Under the pieces are notes generated by a model. It did not search any database. It was not told the DNA's origin and worked only from the letters and a program-made list of their open reading frames with translations. From Curtobacterium sp. MCJR17_020 (GTDB taxonomy: Bacteria; Actinomycetota; Actinomycetes; Actinomycetales; Microbacteriaceae), in assembly GCF_003234365.2 (NCBI RefSeq), contig NZ_CP126260.1, forward strand, positions 434,001 through 498,000: a DNA stretch of 64,000 nt, given 5' to 3'. The position numbers were made by a program, and so were the translations under genes. Below, one piece after another: positions 49,727-58,555 of this stretch (the stretch's first letter is position 1; every line of letters begins with the position of its first letter).

Positions 49727-51484
49727 ATGACGCTTCCCCCACAGCGCACGCGCGGCAAGCGCGACCCCGGGACCCGCGCTCCCGGAACGCGCCCCGGCAG
49801 CACCCGACGACGCGGACGCCTCGTCGCGGCGATCGCCGGGCTCGCAGCCGTGGCCCTCATGGCCACCGGCTGCAGCATCCAGGTCCGGTCCGAACCCGAT
49901 CCCACGATCGGCAAGGACACGATGCTCATCAACGCGGACCACGGCAACCCGCTGTTCGACCGCAACTTCAACCCGTACATCGCGAACGCCCGCACGGCCT
50001 CCAAGTGGATGTACGAGCCGCTCATCGAGATCAACCCCCTCGACGGCAAGGGCACCCCGTGGCTCGCCAGCAAGTGGAGCCAGCCGGACGCCAGCACGAT
50101 CGACATGACGATCCGCCAGGGCGTCGAGTGGTCCGACGGCTCTCCGTTCTCGGCGAAGGACGTCGTCTTCACGTTCGACCTGCTGAAGAAGTTCCCGGCG
50201 ATGGACGTCAAGGGCGCCTGGCAGCACATCAAGAGCATCGAGGTGGACGGCGACCACGTCGTCTTCCACCTCAAGAGCGACGATGTGCCGAGCCTGAACA
50301 TCATCGGCGCGACGTACATCCTCGGTGAGCAGCACTGGGGCGGCGTGAAGGACCCCACGACGTTCCGCGACCCGAACCCGGTCGGCACCGGTCCGTTCGT
50401 GCTCGGCAACTACACCGACCAGCAGTACTCGATGGACAAGAACCCGACGTACTGGCAGGCCGACAAGATCGCCATCAAGCACCTCATCCTGCCGGCGACG
50501 AACACGCAGCTCGACACCGTCACCCGCGGCTACGACTGGGCGTACGCGTTCATCTCGGACGTCAAGGGCACCTGGGGTGCCGCGTCGGGGACGAACCAAT
50601 GGTGGTTCCCGGCCGGTGGTGTGATCGGCCTCATCCCGAACCTGACGAAGGCGCCGTACAACGACGTCAACGTCCGCAAGGGCATCTCGCTCGCGCTGAA
50701 CCGTGACGACATCGCCGAGACCGCGTCCGAGGGCAACCTGGCGGCAGCGGGCCAGACCGGCCTGATCCTGCCGAACCAGGAGCAGTACCTCAACCCGGAC
50801 ATCCCGGACAAGGGCATGATCACGCAGGACGTCGACGCTGCGAAGGCCGCGTTCGCGAAGTCCGGCTGGACCGAGCAGGGCGGCAAGATCATGAAGGACG
50901 GCAAGCAGCTGTCCATCACCATCATGACCGCGAACGGCTACTCGGACTGGCTCCGCGCCGCGCAGGAGGTCCGTCGCGACCTGACGGCCATCGGCGTGAA
51001 GGTGACGATCCAGGCACCGCAGCCCGCCGGGTACCAGCAGAACATCAACAACGGCACCTTCGACATGGCGATGGGCGGCATGGGCAACGGTGACGTCTAC
51101 CAGGCGTTCAACTCCCTGCTCAGCAGCGACTTCTACCAGCCGGTCGGCAAGTCGACGGTGAACAACTACGAGCGCTACAAGAACGCCGACACCCAGAAGC
51201 TCCTCGACGAGTACAAGGCGACGACGGACACGGCGAAGCAGCAGGAGATCCTCAACCAGCTGCAGGAGATCGTGTACGACGACCTGCCCGTGATCGGCAT
51301 GTACTACGGCGGGCTCTGGGGGCTGTTCAACACCGGCAAGTTCGTCGGTTGGCCCAGCGCCGAGGACCCGTACATGGCCCCGCAGAACTACGACTCCGCG
51401 CCGCTGCTCATTTTCTCGAAGCTCCGGCTCCGGGACAGCGCAGCCGGCCAGGAGATCCTGAAGCAGCAAGAGGACCAGAAGTGA
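49727..51484 (+). CDS. ABC transporter substrate-binding lipoprotein, SBP family 5 (likely oligosaccharide)
   Basis: 585-residue family-5 binding protein. A long basic n-region (about 30 residues, many Arg and Thr) precedes the hydrophobic stretch and the lipobox (ALMATGC) near residue 46. Family text: VEWSDGSPFSAKDVVFTFDLL near residue 145. Although the family is called peptide-binding, the operon ends with a GH1 glycosidase and is led by a LacI-type site, so the ligand is more likely a beta-linked oligosaccharide such as cellobiose (inference; known for CbtA-type proteins). First gene of the operon. Confidence 0.88.
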   Translation: MTLPPQRTRGKRDPGTRAPGTRPGSTRRRGRLVAAIAGLAAVALMATGCSIQVRSEPDPTIGKDTMLINADHGNPLFDRNFNPYIANARTASKWMYEPLIEINPLDGKGTPWLASKWSQPDASTIDMTIRQGVEWSDGSPFSAKDVVFTFDLLKKFPAMDVKGAWQHIKSIEVDGDHVVFHLKSDDVPSLNIIGATYILGEQHWGGVKDPTTFRDPNPVGTGPFVLGNYTDQQYSMDKNPTYWQADKIAIKHLILPATNTQLDTVTRGYDWAYAFISDVKGTWGAASGTNQWWFPAGGVIGLIPNLTKAPYNDVNVRKGISLALNRDDIAETASEGNLAAAGQTGLILPNQEQYLNPDIPDKGMITQDVDAAKAAFAKSGWTEQGGKIMKDGKQLSITIMTANGYSDWLRAAQEVRRDLTAIGVKVTIQAPQPAGYQQNINNGTFDMAMGGMGNGDVYQAFNSLLSSDFYQPVGKSTVNNYERYKNADTQKLLDEYKATTDTAKQQEILNQLQEIVYDDLPVIGMYYGGLWGLFNTGKFVGWPSAEDPYMAPQNYDSAPLLIFSKLRLRDSAAGQEILKQQEDQK

Positions 51485-52461
51485 AGTACATCCTCCAGAA
51501 ACTCGTCCTCTTCGTCCTGACCCTCTGGGCCGCGGTCACGCTGAACTTCGTGCTCCCACGCCTGATGCCGGGCAGCCCGTCGGACGCCGCGCTGGCGAAG
51601 CTCAGCCAGAACGGCCCCGTCACCGAAGCCACCAAGAAGGCCATCGAGGCCCAGCTCGGCGTCCCCACGGGCAACCTGTGGGACCAGTACGTCAACTACC
51701 TGCACCAGGTCGTCACGCTCGACTTCGGGGTGAGCTACACGTTCTACCCGCAGCCGGTCGGCGACCTCGTGTCGAAGGCCCTGCCGTACACGCTCATCCT
51801 GGTCGGCGTCGTCACGATCCTCGCGTTCGTCCTCGGCACCCTGATCGGCGTCGCGGCGGCGTGGAAGCGCGGCACCTGGCTGGACTCGCTCCCGACGCTG
51901 TCGGGGTCGTTCATGTCGACGTTCCCGTACTTCTGGACCGCCCTGCTCCTGCTGTTCTTCCTCGGCTACGTGCTGCACTGGTTCCCGACCACGGGTGCCT
52001 ACTCGGCGACCACCACCCCGGGGCTCAACGGAGCGTTCGCAGCCGATGCCCTGCAGCACGCGGTGCTGCCCGCGGTCACGATCCTGGTGACGAGCCTCGG
52101 CGGCTGGATCATCGGCATGCGCAACGCGATGATCAACACGCTCGGTGACGACTACGTGACCTTCGCCGAGGCGAACGGTCTTCGCGGCCGCACCGTGGCC
52201 GTGCGGTACGCGGCGCGGAACGCGATCCTGCCGAACCTGACCGGCTTCGGTCTGGCACTCGGTGGCGTGGTCGGCGGTTCGGTGCTGGTCGAGCAGGTCT
52301 TCGGCTACCCCGGCATCGGCTACCTGCTGTTCAACGCCGTCATCGGGCAGGACTACCCGCTGATGCAGGCCCTCTTCCTGATGATCACCGTGTCGGTGCT
52401 CATCGCCAACTTCATCGTGGACGTCATGTACGGCGTCCTGGACCCGAGGACGCGTCGATGA
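51481..52461 (+). CDS. ABC transporter permease (DppB/OppB type)
   Basis: 326-residue permease with six spans. EAA-type loop DDYVTFAEANGLRGRTVAVRY near residue 225 (shortened), PGIGYLLFNAVIGQDYPLMQA at the end. GTG start overlapping the binding-protein stop by 4 bp. Pairs with the DppC-type permease that follows. Confidence 0.92.
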   Translation: MKYILQKLVLFVLTLWAAVTLNFVLPRLMPGSPSDAALAKLSQNGPVTEATKKAIEAQLGVPTGNLWDQYVNYLHQVVTLDFGVSYTFYPQPVGDLVSKALPYTLILVGVVTILAFVLGTLIGVAAAWKRGTWLDSLPTLSGSFMSTFPYFWTALLLLFFLGYVLHWFPTTGAYSATTTPGLNGAFAADALQHAVLPAVTILVTSLGGWIIGMRNAMINTLGDDYVTFAEANGLRGRTVAVRYAARNAILPNLTGFGLALGGVVGGSVLVEQVFGYPGIGYLLFNAVIGQDYPLMQALFLMITVSVLIANFIVDVMYGVLDPRTRR

Positions 52462-53408
52462 CCAACACGAGCACCCCCAACGCAACCGTCGCCGTCCGGA
52501 CCCAGGACGAGCAGCAGGCCCCGAGCCGCTGGCGCAGCATCGCCCGGCAGTTCGGCGTCGTCTGGTCGAACTCGAAGGCCCGGATCGGCATCATCATCCT
52601 CGCGGTGTTCGTGCTGGTCGCGATCTTCGCGCCGCTCCTGGCCCCGTACGGCGCCAGCCAGAACGGGTTCGCCCGCTCCGCAGACGCGACCGCCGACCAC
52701 TGGATGGGCACCACCGCCGCCGGCGAGGACGTCCTGTCCCAGATCATCTACGGCGCACGGATCTCCGTGATGGTCGGCGCGGTCGCGGGCATCCTGTCCA
52801 CGCTCGTCGCCGTCGCGATCGGCCTCAGCTGGGGCTACGTCCGCGGGTGGATCGGCGAGGTCATCGGCTTCATCGTGAACCTGTTCCTGGTCATCCCGGG
52901 CCTGCCCCTGATGATCGTCATCGCGGCGTACCTGCAGAACGGCGGCATCGCGGTCATCATCGCGGTCATCGTCGTCACCGGCTGGGCCTGGGGCGCACGC
53001 GTCCTGCGCAGCCAGACGCAGTCCCTGCGCGGTCGCGACTTCGTGACGGCCGCGCAGTTCTCCGGTGACGGTGCGACCCGCATCGTGTTCCGCGAGATCC
53101 TGCCGAACATGACCTCGCTCATCGTCGGCTCGTTCTTCGGGGCGGCCACGAGCGCGATCCTGGCCGAGGCCGGCCTCGAGTTCCTCGGGCTCGGCGACTC
53201 GTCGATCGTCAGCTGGGGCACGATCCTCTACTGGGCGCAGAACTCCAACGCACTGCTCACCGGCCAGTGGATCCTGCTCTTCGCCCCCGGCCTCTGCATC
53301 GCGCTGCTCGCGATGAGCCTCACCCTGATCAACTTCGGCGTCGACGCCGTGTCCAACCCGCGGCTGCGCGAAGGCGCGCGCCCGAAGCGCAAGGAGGCGA
53401 CCGCATGA
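52458..53408 (+). CDS. ABC transporter permease (DppC/OppC type)
   Basis: 316-residue permease. N-terminal cytoplasmic part of about 45 residues, then six spans; the exporter-typical text LAPYGASQNGF and WMGTTAAGEDVLSQIIYGAR (DppC signature) near residues 60-95, and the EAA loop SLRGRDFVTAAQFSGDGATR. ATG overlaps the previous gene by 4 bp. Confidence 0.92.
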   Translation: MTNTSTPNATVAVRTQDEQQAPSRWRSIARQFGVVWSNSKARIGIIILAVFVLVAIFAPLLAPYGASQNGFARSADATADHWMGTTAAGEDVLSQIIYGARISVMVGAVAGILSTLVAVAIGLSWGYVRGWIGEVIGFIVNLFLVIPGLPLMIVIAAYLQNGGIAVIIAVIVVTGWAWGARVLRSQTQSLRGRDFVTAAQFSGDGATRIVFREILPNMTSLIVGSFFGAATSAILAEAGLEFLGLGDSSIVSWGTILYWAQNSNALLTGQWILLFAPGLCIALLAMSLTLINFGVDAVSNPRLREGARPKRKEATA

Positions 53409-55264
53409 GCGGCTCGCGAACGTACGCAGATGACGGCCTGGAGGTGCGGGACGGCGCCGCCACGGGCCTCCCGTCCGACGGTGGTGACGCCCAGGGCGTC
53501 CTGCTGGACGTCCGCGACCTGTCGGTCGTGTACGAATCGGCCGGCCAGACGGCCGTCCAAGCCGTCGACCACGTGTCGTTCCAGCTTCGGAAGGGCGAGT
53601 TCGTCGGCCTGGTCGGCGAGTCCGGTTCGGGCAAGTCGACGCTCGGCTACGCGCTGACGCGTCTGCAGAAGCCGCCGGCGCGCACCAACGGCGGCAGCAT
53701 CGTCTTCAACGGCCACGACATCCGTGACCTCGACGAGGAAGCGCTCCGGCAGCAGCGCCAGGGCGGCTTCGCGATGGTGCTGCAGTCCGGCATGAACGCG
53801 CTCAACCCGGTGCGCACCGTCCGGAACCACTTCATCGACATCTTCAAGGCGCACGGCCACGTGTCGCGCGACCGGTGGGACGCCCGGATGAAGGAGCTCA
53901 TCGAGAAGGTGAAGCTGCCGACGTCGATGCTCGCCCGGTTCCCGGGGGAACTCTCCGGCGGCATGCGGCAGCGCGTCTCGATCGCCCTGGCCCTGTCGCT
54001 CGAACCGCAGCTCATGGTGTTCGACGAGCCGACCACGGCACTCGACGTGCTCGTGCAGCACGCCGTCATGGACACAATCATCGAGCTGCAGCAGGCAGAG
54101 GGCTTCACGGCGATCCTGATCAGCCACGACCTCGGCATCGTGCTCGAGGCCACCGAGCGCGTGCTCGTCATGCACGAGGGCCGCATCGTCGAGGACGGCG
54201 GCTCGAAGGAGCTCCTGCGCAACCCGCAGGACGAGTACACGCAGATGCTGCTCTCGCACTACGCCGACCCGCGCGCGGAGGTCGTGTCGCTGCCCGGGTT
54301 CCCGGACCGGTCGCAACGTGCTGCCTCCGGCGAGAAGCGCCAGGAGACCACGTCGTCGTTCAGCACCGTCGGCTCGCGTGAGCGCTCGGCGGCGAAGAAC
54401 CCGATCGTCGTCTCGAACATCGTGAAGACCTACCCGGCTCCGCGCCGCGGCGAGCAGCCCGTGCAGGCGGTGCGCGACGTGTCGTTCACCCTCGAGCCGG
54501 GGCAGTCGCTCGCCCTGGTCGGTCAGTCCGGTTCGGGCAAGTCGACCATCGCGAAGCTCCTGACCGGGGTCGAGAAGCCGACGACCGGTACCGTCCGGTT
54601 CGGCGACCTCGACGTCGCACGCCTGGGCAAGCGCGGCCTGCGGGACCTCCGCTCCGAGGTGCAGATGGTGTTCCAGGACCCGTACGCGGCGCTCAACCCG
54701 CTGCACACGGTGGAGTACACGCTGTCCCGCCCGATCGCGAACTACACGGAGCTGAAGGGTCAGGATGCCCGGCGCCGCGTGCTCGAGCTCCTCGAGACCG
54801 TGGGCCTGACCCCGGTCGAGCAGTTCGCGCAGAAACTCCCGCACCAGCTCTCCGGCGGACAGCGGCAGCGCGTCGTCATCGCCAGGGCACTCGCATCCGA
54901 CCCGCAGGTGATCATCGCCGACGAGCCGGTCTCGATGCTCGACGTGACGTTGCGCGCCGGTGTGCTCGCCCTGCTCGAGGACCTGCGTGAGCAGTGGGGC
55001 GTCTCGCTGCTCTACATCACGCACGACCTGCTCAGCGCGCGCCTCATCACCGACGACATGATGGTGCTCCACGAGGGTGCCGTGGTCGAGCGGGGCCGCA
55101 CCGCCGAGGTGCTGCAGAACCCGCAGGACCCGTACACGATCGCCCTGCTCGACGCCGTGCCGAACCCCCGCCGCACGCTGGAGCTGGGAGCGTCGCGAAG
55201 CGGCGCCGCGACGCCAGTGCCGAGCGAGCCTGCGAGCTCGGTCGGTGAGCGGGGCCGGCTGTGA
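53405..55264 (+). CDS. ABC transporter ATP-binding protein, fused DppD-DppF
   Basis: 619-residue protein with two complete peptide-type ATPase cassettes in one chain. First: Walker A GESGSGKSTLGYALTR, signature LSGGMRQRVSIALAL, Walker B LMVFDEPTTALD. Second: GQSGSGKSTIAKLLTG, LSGGQRQRVVIARAL, VIIADEPVSMLD. A 60-residue Ser/Arg-rich linker joins them. The N-terminus contains a copy of the recurrent 12-mer in the minus sense. 4-bp overlaps both sides place it in the operon. Confidence 0.93.
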   Translation: MSGSRTYADDGLEVRDGAATGLPSDGGDAQGVLLDVRDLSVVYESAGQTAVQAVDHVSFQLRKGEFVGLVGESGSGKSTLGYALTRLQKPPARTNGGSIVFNGHDIRDLDEEALRQQRQGGFAMVLQSGMNALNPVRTVRNHFIDIFKAHGHVSRDRWDARMKELIEKVKLPTSMLARFPGELSGGMRQRVSIALALSLEPQLMVFDEPTTALDVLVQHAVMDTIIELQQAEGFTAILISHDLGIVLEATERVLVMHEGRIVEDGGSKELLRNPQDEYTQMLLSHYADPRAEVVSLPGFPDRSQRAASGEKRQETTSSFSTVGSRERSAAKNPIVVSNIVKTYPAPRRGEQPVQAVRDVSFTLEPGQSLALVGQSGSGKSTIAKLLTGVEKPTTGTVRFGDLDVARLGKRGLRDLRSEVQMVFQDPYAALNPLHTVEYTLSRPIANYTELKGQDARRRVLELLETVGLTPVEQFAQKLPHQLSGGQRQRVVIARALASDPQVIIADEPVSMLDVTLRAGVLALLEDLREQWGVSLLYITHDLLSARLITDDMMVLHEGAVVERGRTAEVLQNPQDPYTIALLDAVPNPRRTLELGASRSGAATPVPSEPASSVGERGRL

Positions 55265-56130
55265 CGACGCTGCACGACTTCCCGGCGGTGCCGGCGTTCG
55301 GCCACCTGCCGACGCCGGACGGCGTGGACGTCGTCGGGATCGACCTGCCGATCGGCCGCCTCACCGCGTGCCGGATCGTGCCGTCCGGAGTGTCGAAGGG
55401 TGTCGTGCTCATCGTCCCCGGGTACACCGGCTCGAAGGAGGACTGGCGCACGTTCCTGCCGCTCCTCCGCGACGCCGGGTGGTCGGCGGTGGCGATCAGC
55501 CGCCGTGGACAGGCCGACTCGGTCTCGCCCGACGACCGCACGGCGTACACGCTCGAGCAGGAGGCCGCCGACGTCGTCCGCGTCGCCGAACTGCTCGACG
55601 ACGGCGCTCCGGTGCACCTCATCGGCCACTCGCTCGGCGGCGTGATCGTCCGCGCCGCAGCGATCGCCTCCCCGACGTCGTTCCGCGACGTGACGATGTT
55701 CTGCTCCGGCCCGCACGGCTGGTCGTACCGCAAGGCCGCGGAGAAGACGATCGTCGCCGACACGTGCTCCAACCGTGCGCTGTTCGACGCGCAGAACCCG
55801 CTCTGGGCCGGCCGCCCCGACGCCGAGCTCCCCGACGACGCCCGGATGGTCCGCGAGCGCTTCGACCACACGAGCGTGCTCAGCGTGCTCGGTGGCGCAG
55901 CGATCCTCGAGGACCGCGCCGACACCACCGAGGAACTCCGCGCGACCGGACTGCCGGTGCTCGTCGCGCACGGCGTCTGGGACGGCGCCTGGCCGATCCC
56001 GTGGCAGGCGGACATGGCCTCGCGTCTCGGTGCGTCGTACGAGGTGATCGCCGAGAGCTACCACGGCCCCCAGATCGAGAACCCGCTCGGGACCGTCGCC
56101 GTCTTCGACGCGTTCATGAACGCCCACTGA
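55261..56130 (+). CDS. Alpha/beta hydrolase
   Basis: 289-residue alpha/beta-hydrolase fold enzyme. The nucleophile elbow is GHSLGGVIVRAA near residue 125 (Ser); the oxyanion text IVPGYTGSKEDWRTF is near residue 50; Asp and His candidates follow in AHGVWDGAWPIP and ESYHGPQIENP. GTG start overlapping the ATPase stop by 4 bp. In this operon it may remove acyl groups from imported sugars (inference), like the acetyl-esterases found in glycan-uptake loci. Confidence 0.82.
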   Translation: MTTLHDFPAVPAFGHLPTPDGVDVVGIDLPIGRLTACRIVPSGVSKGVVLIVPGYTGSKEDWRTFLPLLRDAGWSAVAISRRGQADSVSPDDRTAYTLEQEAADVVRVAELLDDGAPVHLIGHSLGGVIVRAAAIASPTSFRDVTMFCSGPHGWSYRKAAEKTIVADTCSNRALFDAQNPLWAGRPDAELPDDARMVRERFDHTSVLSVLGGAAILEDRADTTEELRATGLPVLVAHGVWDGAWPIPWQADMASRLGASYEVIAESYHGPQIENPLGTVAVFDAFMNAH

Positions 56131-56142
56131 AAGGACCCCGTC

Positions 56143-57333
56143 ATCAGCACGCTCGACTTCCCGAAGGGCTTCCTCTGGGGCGCCGCCACCGCCGCGCACC
56201 AGATCGAGGGCAACAACGTCAACTCGAACTGGTGGGTGCACGAGCACGAGCCCGACACCACCATCGTCGAGCCGTCCGGCGACGCCGCGGACAGCTACCA
56301 CCGCTACCGCGAGGACATCCGGATCGCCGCCGAGCTCGGCCTGAACTCGTACCGGTTCAGCATCGAGTGGGCGCGCATCGAGCCGGAGCGCGGGTTCGTC
56401 AGCCGCGCCGAGGTCGACCACTACCGCCGCATGGTCGAGACGTGCCACGAGTTCGGCATCGAGCCGATCGTGACCCTCATGCACTTCACGGTGCCCCGCT
56501 GGTTCGAACGAGACGGCTTCTGGCGCGCACCCGACGCTGCCGACCTGTTCGCCCGATACACCGAAGCCGCGCTGCCCGTGGTGTCCGACGGTGTCCGGTA
56601 CGTCTGCACGATCAACGAGCCGAACATCGCGGCGATGCTCGCCGGCGGCGAGGACGCGTCGAACCTGGTGGCGTACGGCCTGCCGAACCCGGATCTCGGT
56701 GTCGCCGACGCCCTGCTGGCCAGCCACAAGCGGTCGCGCGAGGTGCTGGGACAGGTGTCGGGCCTCCAGTCCGGGTGGACCATCGCGACCCAGGCCTTCA
56801 AGTCGAACGGTGAGCCCGGCGCGGACGCGATGCTCCGCGAGTACGGGTACCCGCGCGACGACTGGTACCTCGAGAACGCCGCCGGCGACGACTTCCTCGG
56901 CGTGCAGGCGTACACCCGGACGTTCATCGGACCGAACGGGCCGTTGCCGGTCGCAGACGACGTCGAGACGACCCTGACCGGGTGGGAGTTCTACCCGGAG
57001 GCCTCGGCCGACGGGCTGCGCAGTGCGTGGGAGCTGTCCGGTGGCGTCCCGCTGATGATCACCGAGAACGGCATCGCCACCGCCGACGACACCCGTCGAC
57101 AGGCGTACACGCAGGGCGCCCTCGAGGGCATCCACCGCTGCATCGAGGACGGCATCGAGGTCCTCGGCTACCAGCACTGGTCGCTCCTGGACAACTACGA
57201 GTGGGCGTCCGGATTCCGGCCGACCTTCGGCCTGGTCTCGTGGGACCCCGAGACGTTCGAGCGCACGCCGAAGGAGTCGGCCCGCTGGTACGGCGGGGTC
57301 GCCCAGGCGAACGCCCTCGAGACGGCGGAGTAG
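56143..57333 (+). CDS. GH1 family beta-glucosidase/beta-glycosidase with apparent ATC start codon
   Basis: 396-residue GH1 enzyme. Acid/base Glu in TINEPNIAAM, nucleophile Glu in LMITENGIA, sugar-binding Trp in GYQHWSLLDNYEWASGF. The family's N-terminal motif FPKGFLWGAATAAHQIEG is fully present but no ATG, GTG, TTG or CTG precedes it after the in-frame TGA of the upstream hydrolase gene; translation must begin at ATC (56143), which has an AAAGGA ribosome site 7 nt upstream. The first conventional start (GTG 56236) would delete 31 conserved residues. At 396 residues it is shorter than the 440-470 usual for the family. It cleaves the imported oligosaccharide in the cytoplasm. Confidence 0.88.
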   Translation: MSTLDFPKGFLWGAATAAHQIEGNNVNSNWWVHEHEPDTTIVEPSGDAADSYHRYREDIRIAAELGLNSYRFSIEWARIEPERGFVSRAEVDHYRRMVETCHEFGIEPIVTLMHFTVPRWFERDGFWRAPDAADLFARYTEAALPVVSDGVRYVCTINEPNIAAMLAGGEDASNLVAYGLPNPDLGVADALLASHKRSREVLGQVSGLQSGWTIATQAFKSNGEPGADAMLREYGYPRDDWYLENAAGDDFLGVQAYTRTFIGPNGPLPVADDVETTLTGWEFYPEASADGLRSAWELSGGVPLMITENGIATADDTRRQAYTQGALEGIHRCIEDGIEVLGYQHWSLLDNYEWASGFRPTFGLVSWDPETFERTPKESARWYGGVAQANALETAE

Positions 57334-57346
57334 CCCGCCCGCTCGA

Positions 57347-58546
57347 TCAGCTCCCTGAGTAGTAGTGCGCCAACTGCTCCGCGACCGCTCGGTCGCGGAG
57401 CAGTTCTGCGCGAGCGGTGGCGGTCGAGCCCTCGTCGTCCTCGGCGTTCACGTCGACGTCGAGGGCGAGCACGGACCGCACCGTGTCCAGGTCACCGGAG
57501 TCGACCGCGGCGATCAGCAGGGACGCGCCCCGTGAGCCGAGCGCCCTGGTGTCCGCACCCGCGGCGGCGAGCGACCGCACGATCGCGGCGTGGCCACCCC
57601 AGGCGGCGCGGACGATCGGGGTGTTGCCGTCGGCGTCCCGGGCCTCCAGGTCGGCACCCGCGGCCACGAGCACGTTGATCGCCCGACGCGCATCGCGGTC
57701 GATCGCCAGCGTCAGCGGCGTCCGCCCCTCGGTGTCGGTGAGCTGCAGCGACGCACCGCGACGCAGGAGCTCCTCGAGCATCTCGGGCCGGTCGAACCAC
57801 GCGGCGGCGTGCAGCGGGGCGAATCCCCAGCGCGGGTCGACGTCGTCGACGTCGCTCGCGTCGTCGGCCAGGTGCAGCCCGCCCAGGTCGCCGTACGCGG
57901 CGGCACGCACCACCTCGGTGGCGTACTCGACCCAGCCGTCCGGCACCGGACCGTGCCAACCGCGGGGCGGCCGCGCGTCGAGTTCCGTGTAGACGGACTC
58001 GGGCACGCTGCGGATCGCGACCCGGACGCCCCGGAAGCGGATCGCGACCTCGCCGACCGGGGACACGAGCAGGCGGAGCTCCCACTGGTCGAGTTCGTGC
58101 AGGTACTCCAGTTCACCGCGCAGCACGTGGGCATCCCCGGCGAGCAGTGCTGCGGGGTCGGTGCCCGGTGGGTCGACCACCGCGTCGCGGAGTCGGAGCG
58201 TGACCCTGGCGTGGTTCCACCGGCGCCACAGGCCGTCGGGGGTGTCGAGCACCTCGTCGTTGCGGACGATGACCTCGGTGTGCACGACGACCGGGTCGGG
58301 GACGCCGTGGCCCGGCAGGTCGACGGTCGTCGCGGTGTCGTCGTCATCGTCGTCGTCCGGGTGCTCGAGGTCCGGGTGCTCGACGTCCCAGCGCGCGATG
58401 CGGGAGTCCGTCCACTTGACGGTCAGGAGCGCGGCGACGGCCGGGGGAGCGTCCTCGAGCACCCGGGCGACGTGTTCCCGCTGCCCGTCGAAGTCCTCGA
58501 GGGAGACGTAGCCCACGGACGGCCAGTTCACTCGACTCCATCGCAC
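57347..58546 (-). CDS. Ankyrin-repeat protein
   Basis: 399 residues. The N-terminal half (about 200 residues) is unrecognised and holds a run of eight acidic residues (DDDDDDD, about residue 65) encoded by a near-perfect GAC repeat. The C-terminal half has at least four to five ankyrin repeats, each with the G-x-TPL/AA pattern (GFAPLHAAAWFDRPEMLEELL, then EGRTPLTLAID, DGNTPIVRAAW, GASLLIAAVDS). Probably a protein-interaction or immunity-type factor. The start is uncertain: GTG 58546 or the internal GTG five codons on. Confidence 0.72.
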   Translation of the reverse strand: MRWSRVNWPSVGYVSLEDFDGQREHVARVLEDAPPAVAALLTVKWTDSRIARWDVEHPDLEHPDDDDDDDTATTVDLPGHGVPDPVVVHTEVIVRNDEVLDTPDGLWRRWNHARVTLRLRDAVVDPPGTDPAALLAGDAHVLRGELEYLHELDQWELRLLVSPVGEVAIRFRGVRVAIRSVPESVYTELDARPPRGWHGPVPDGWVEYATEVVRAAAYGDLGGLHLADDASDVDDVDPRWGFAPLHAAAWFDRPEMLEELLRRGASLQLTDTEGRTPLTLAIDRDARRAINVLVAAGADLEARDADGNTPIVRAAWGGHAAIVRSLAAAGADTRALGSRGASLLIAAVDSGDLDTVRSVLALDVDVNAEDDEGSTATARAELLRDRAVAEQLAHYYSGS

Positions 58547-58555
58547 GGCTCGACA

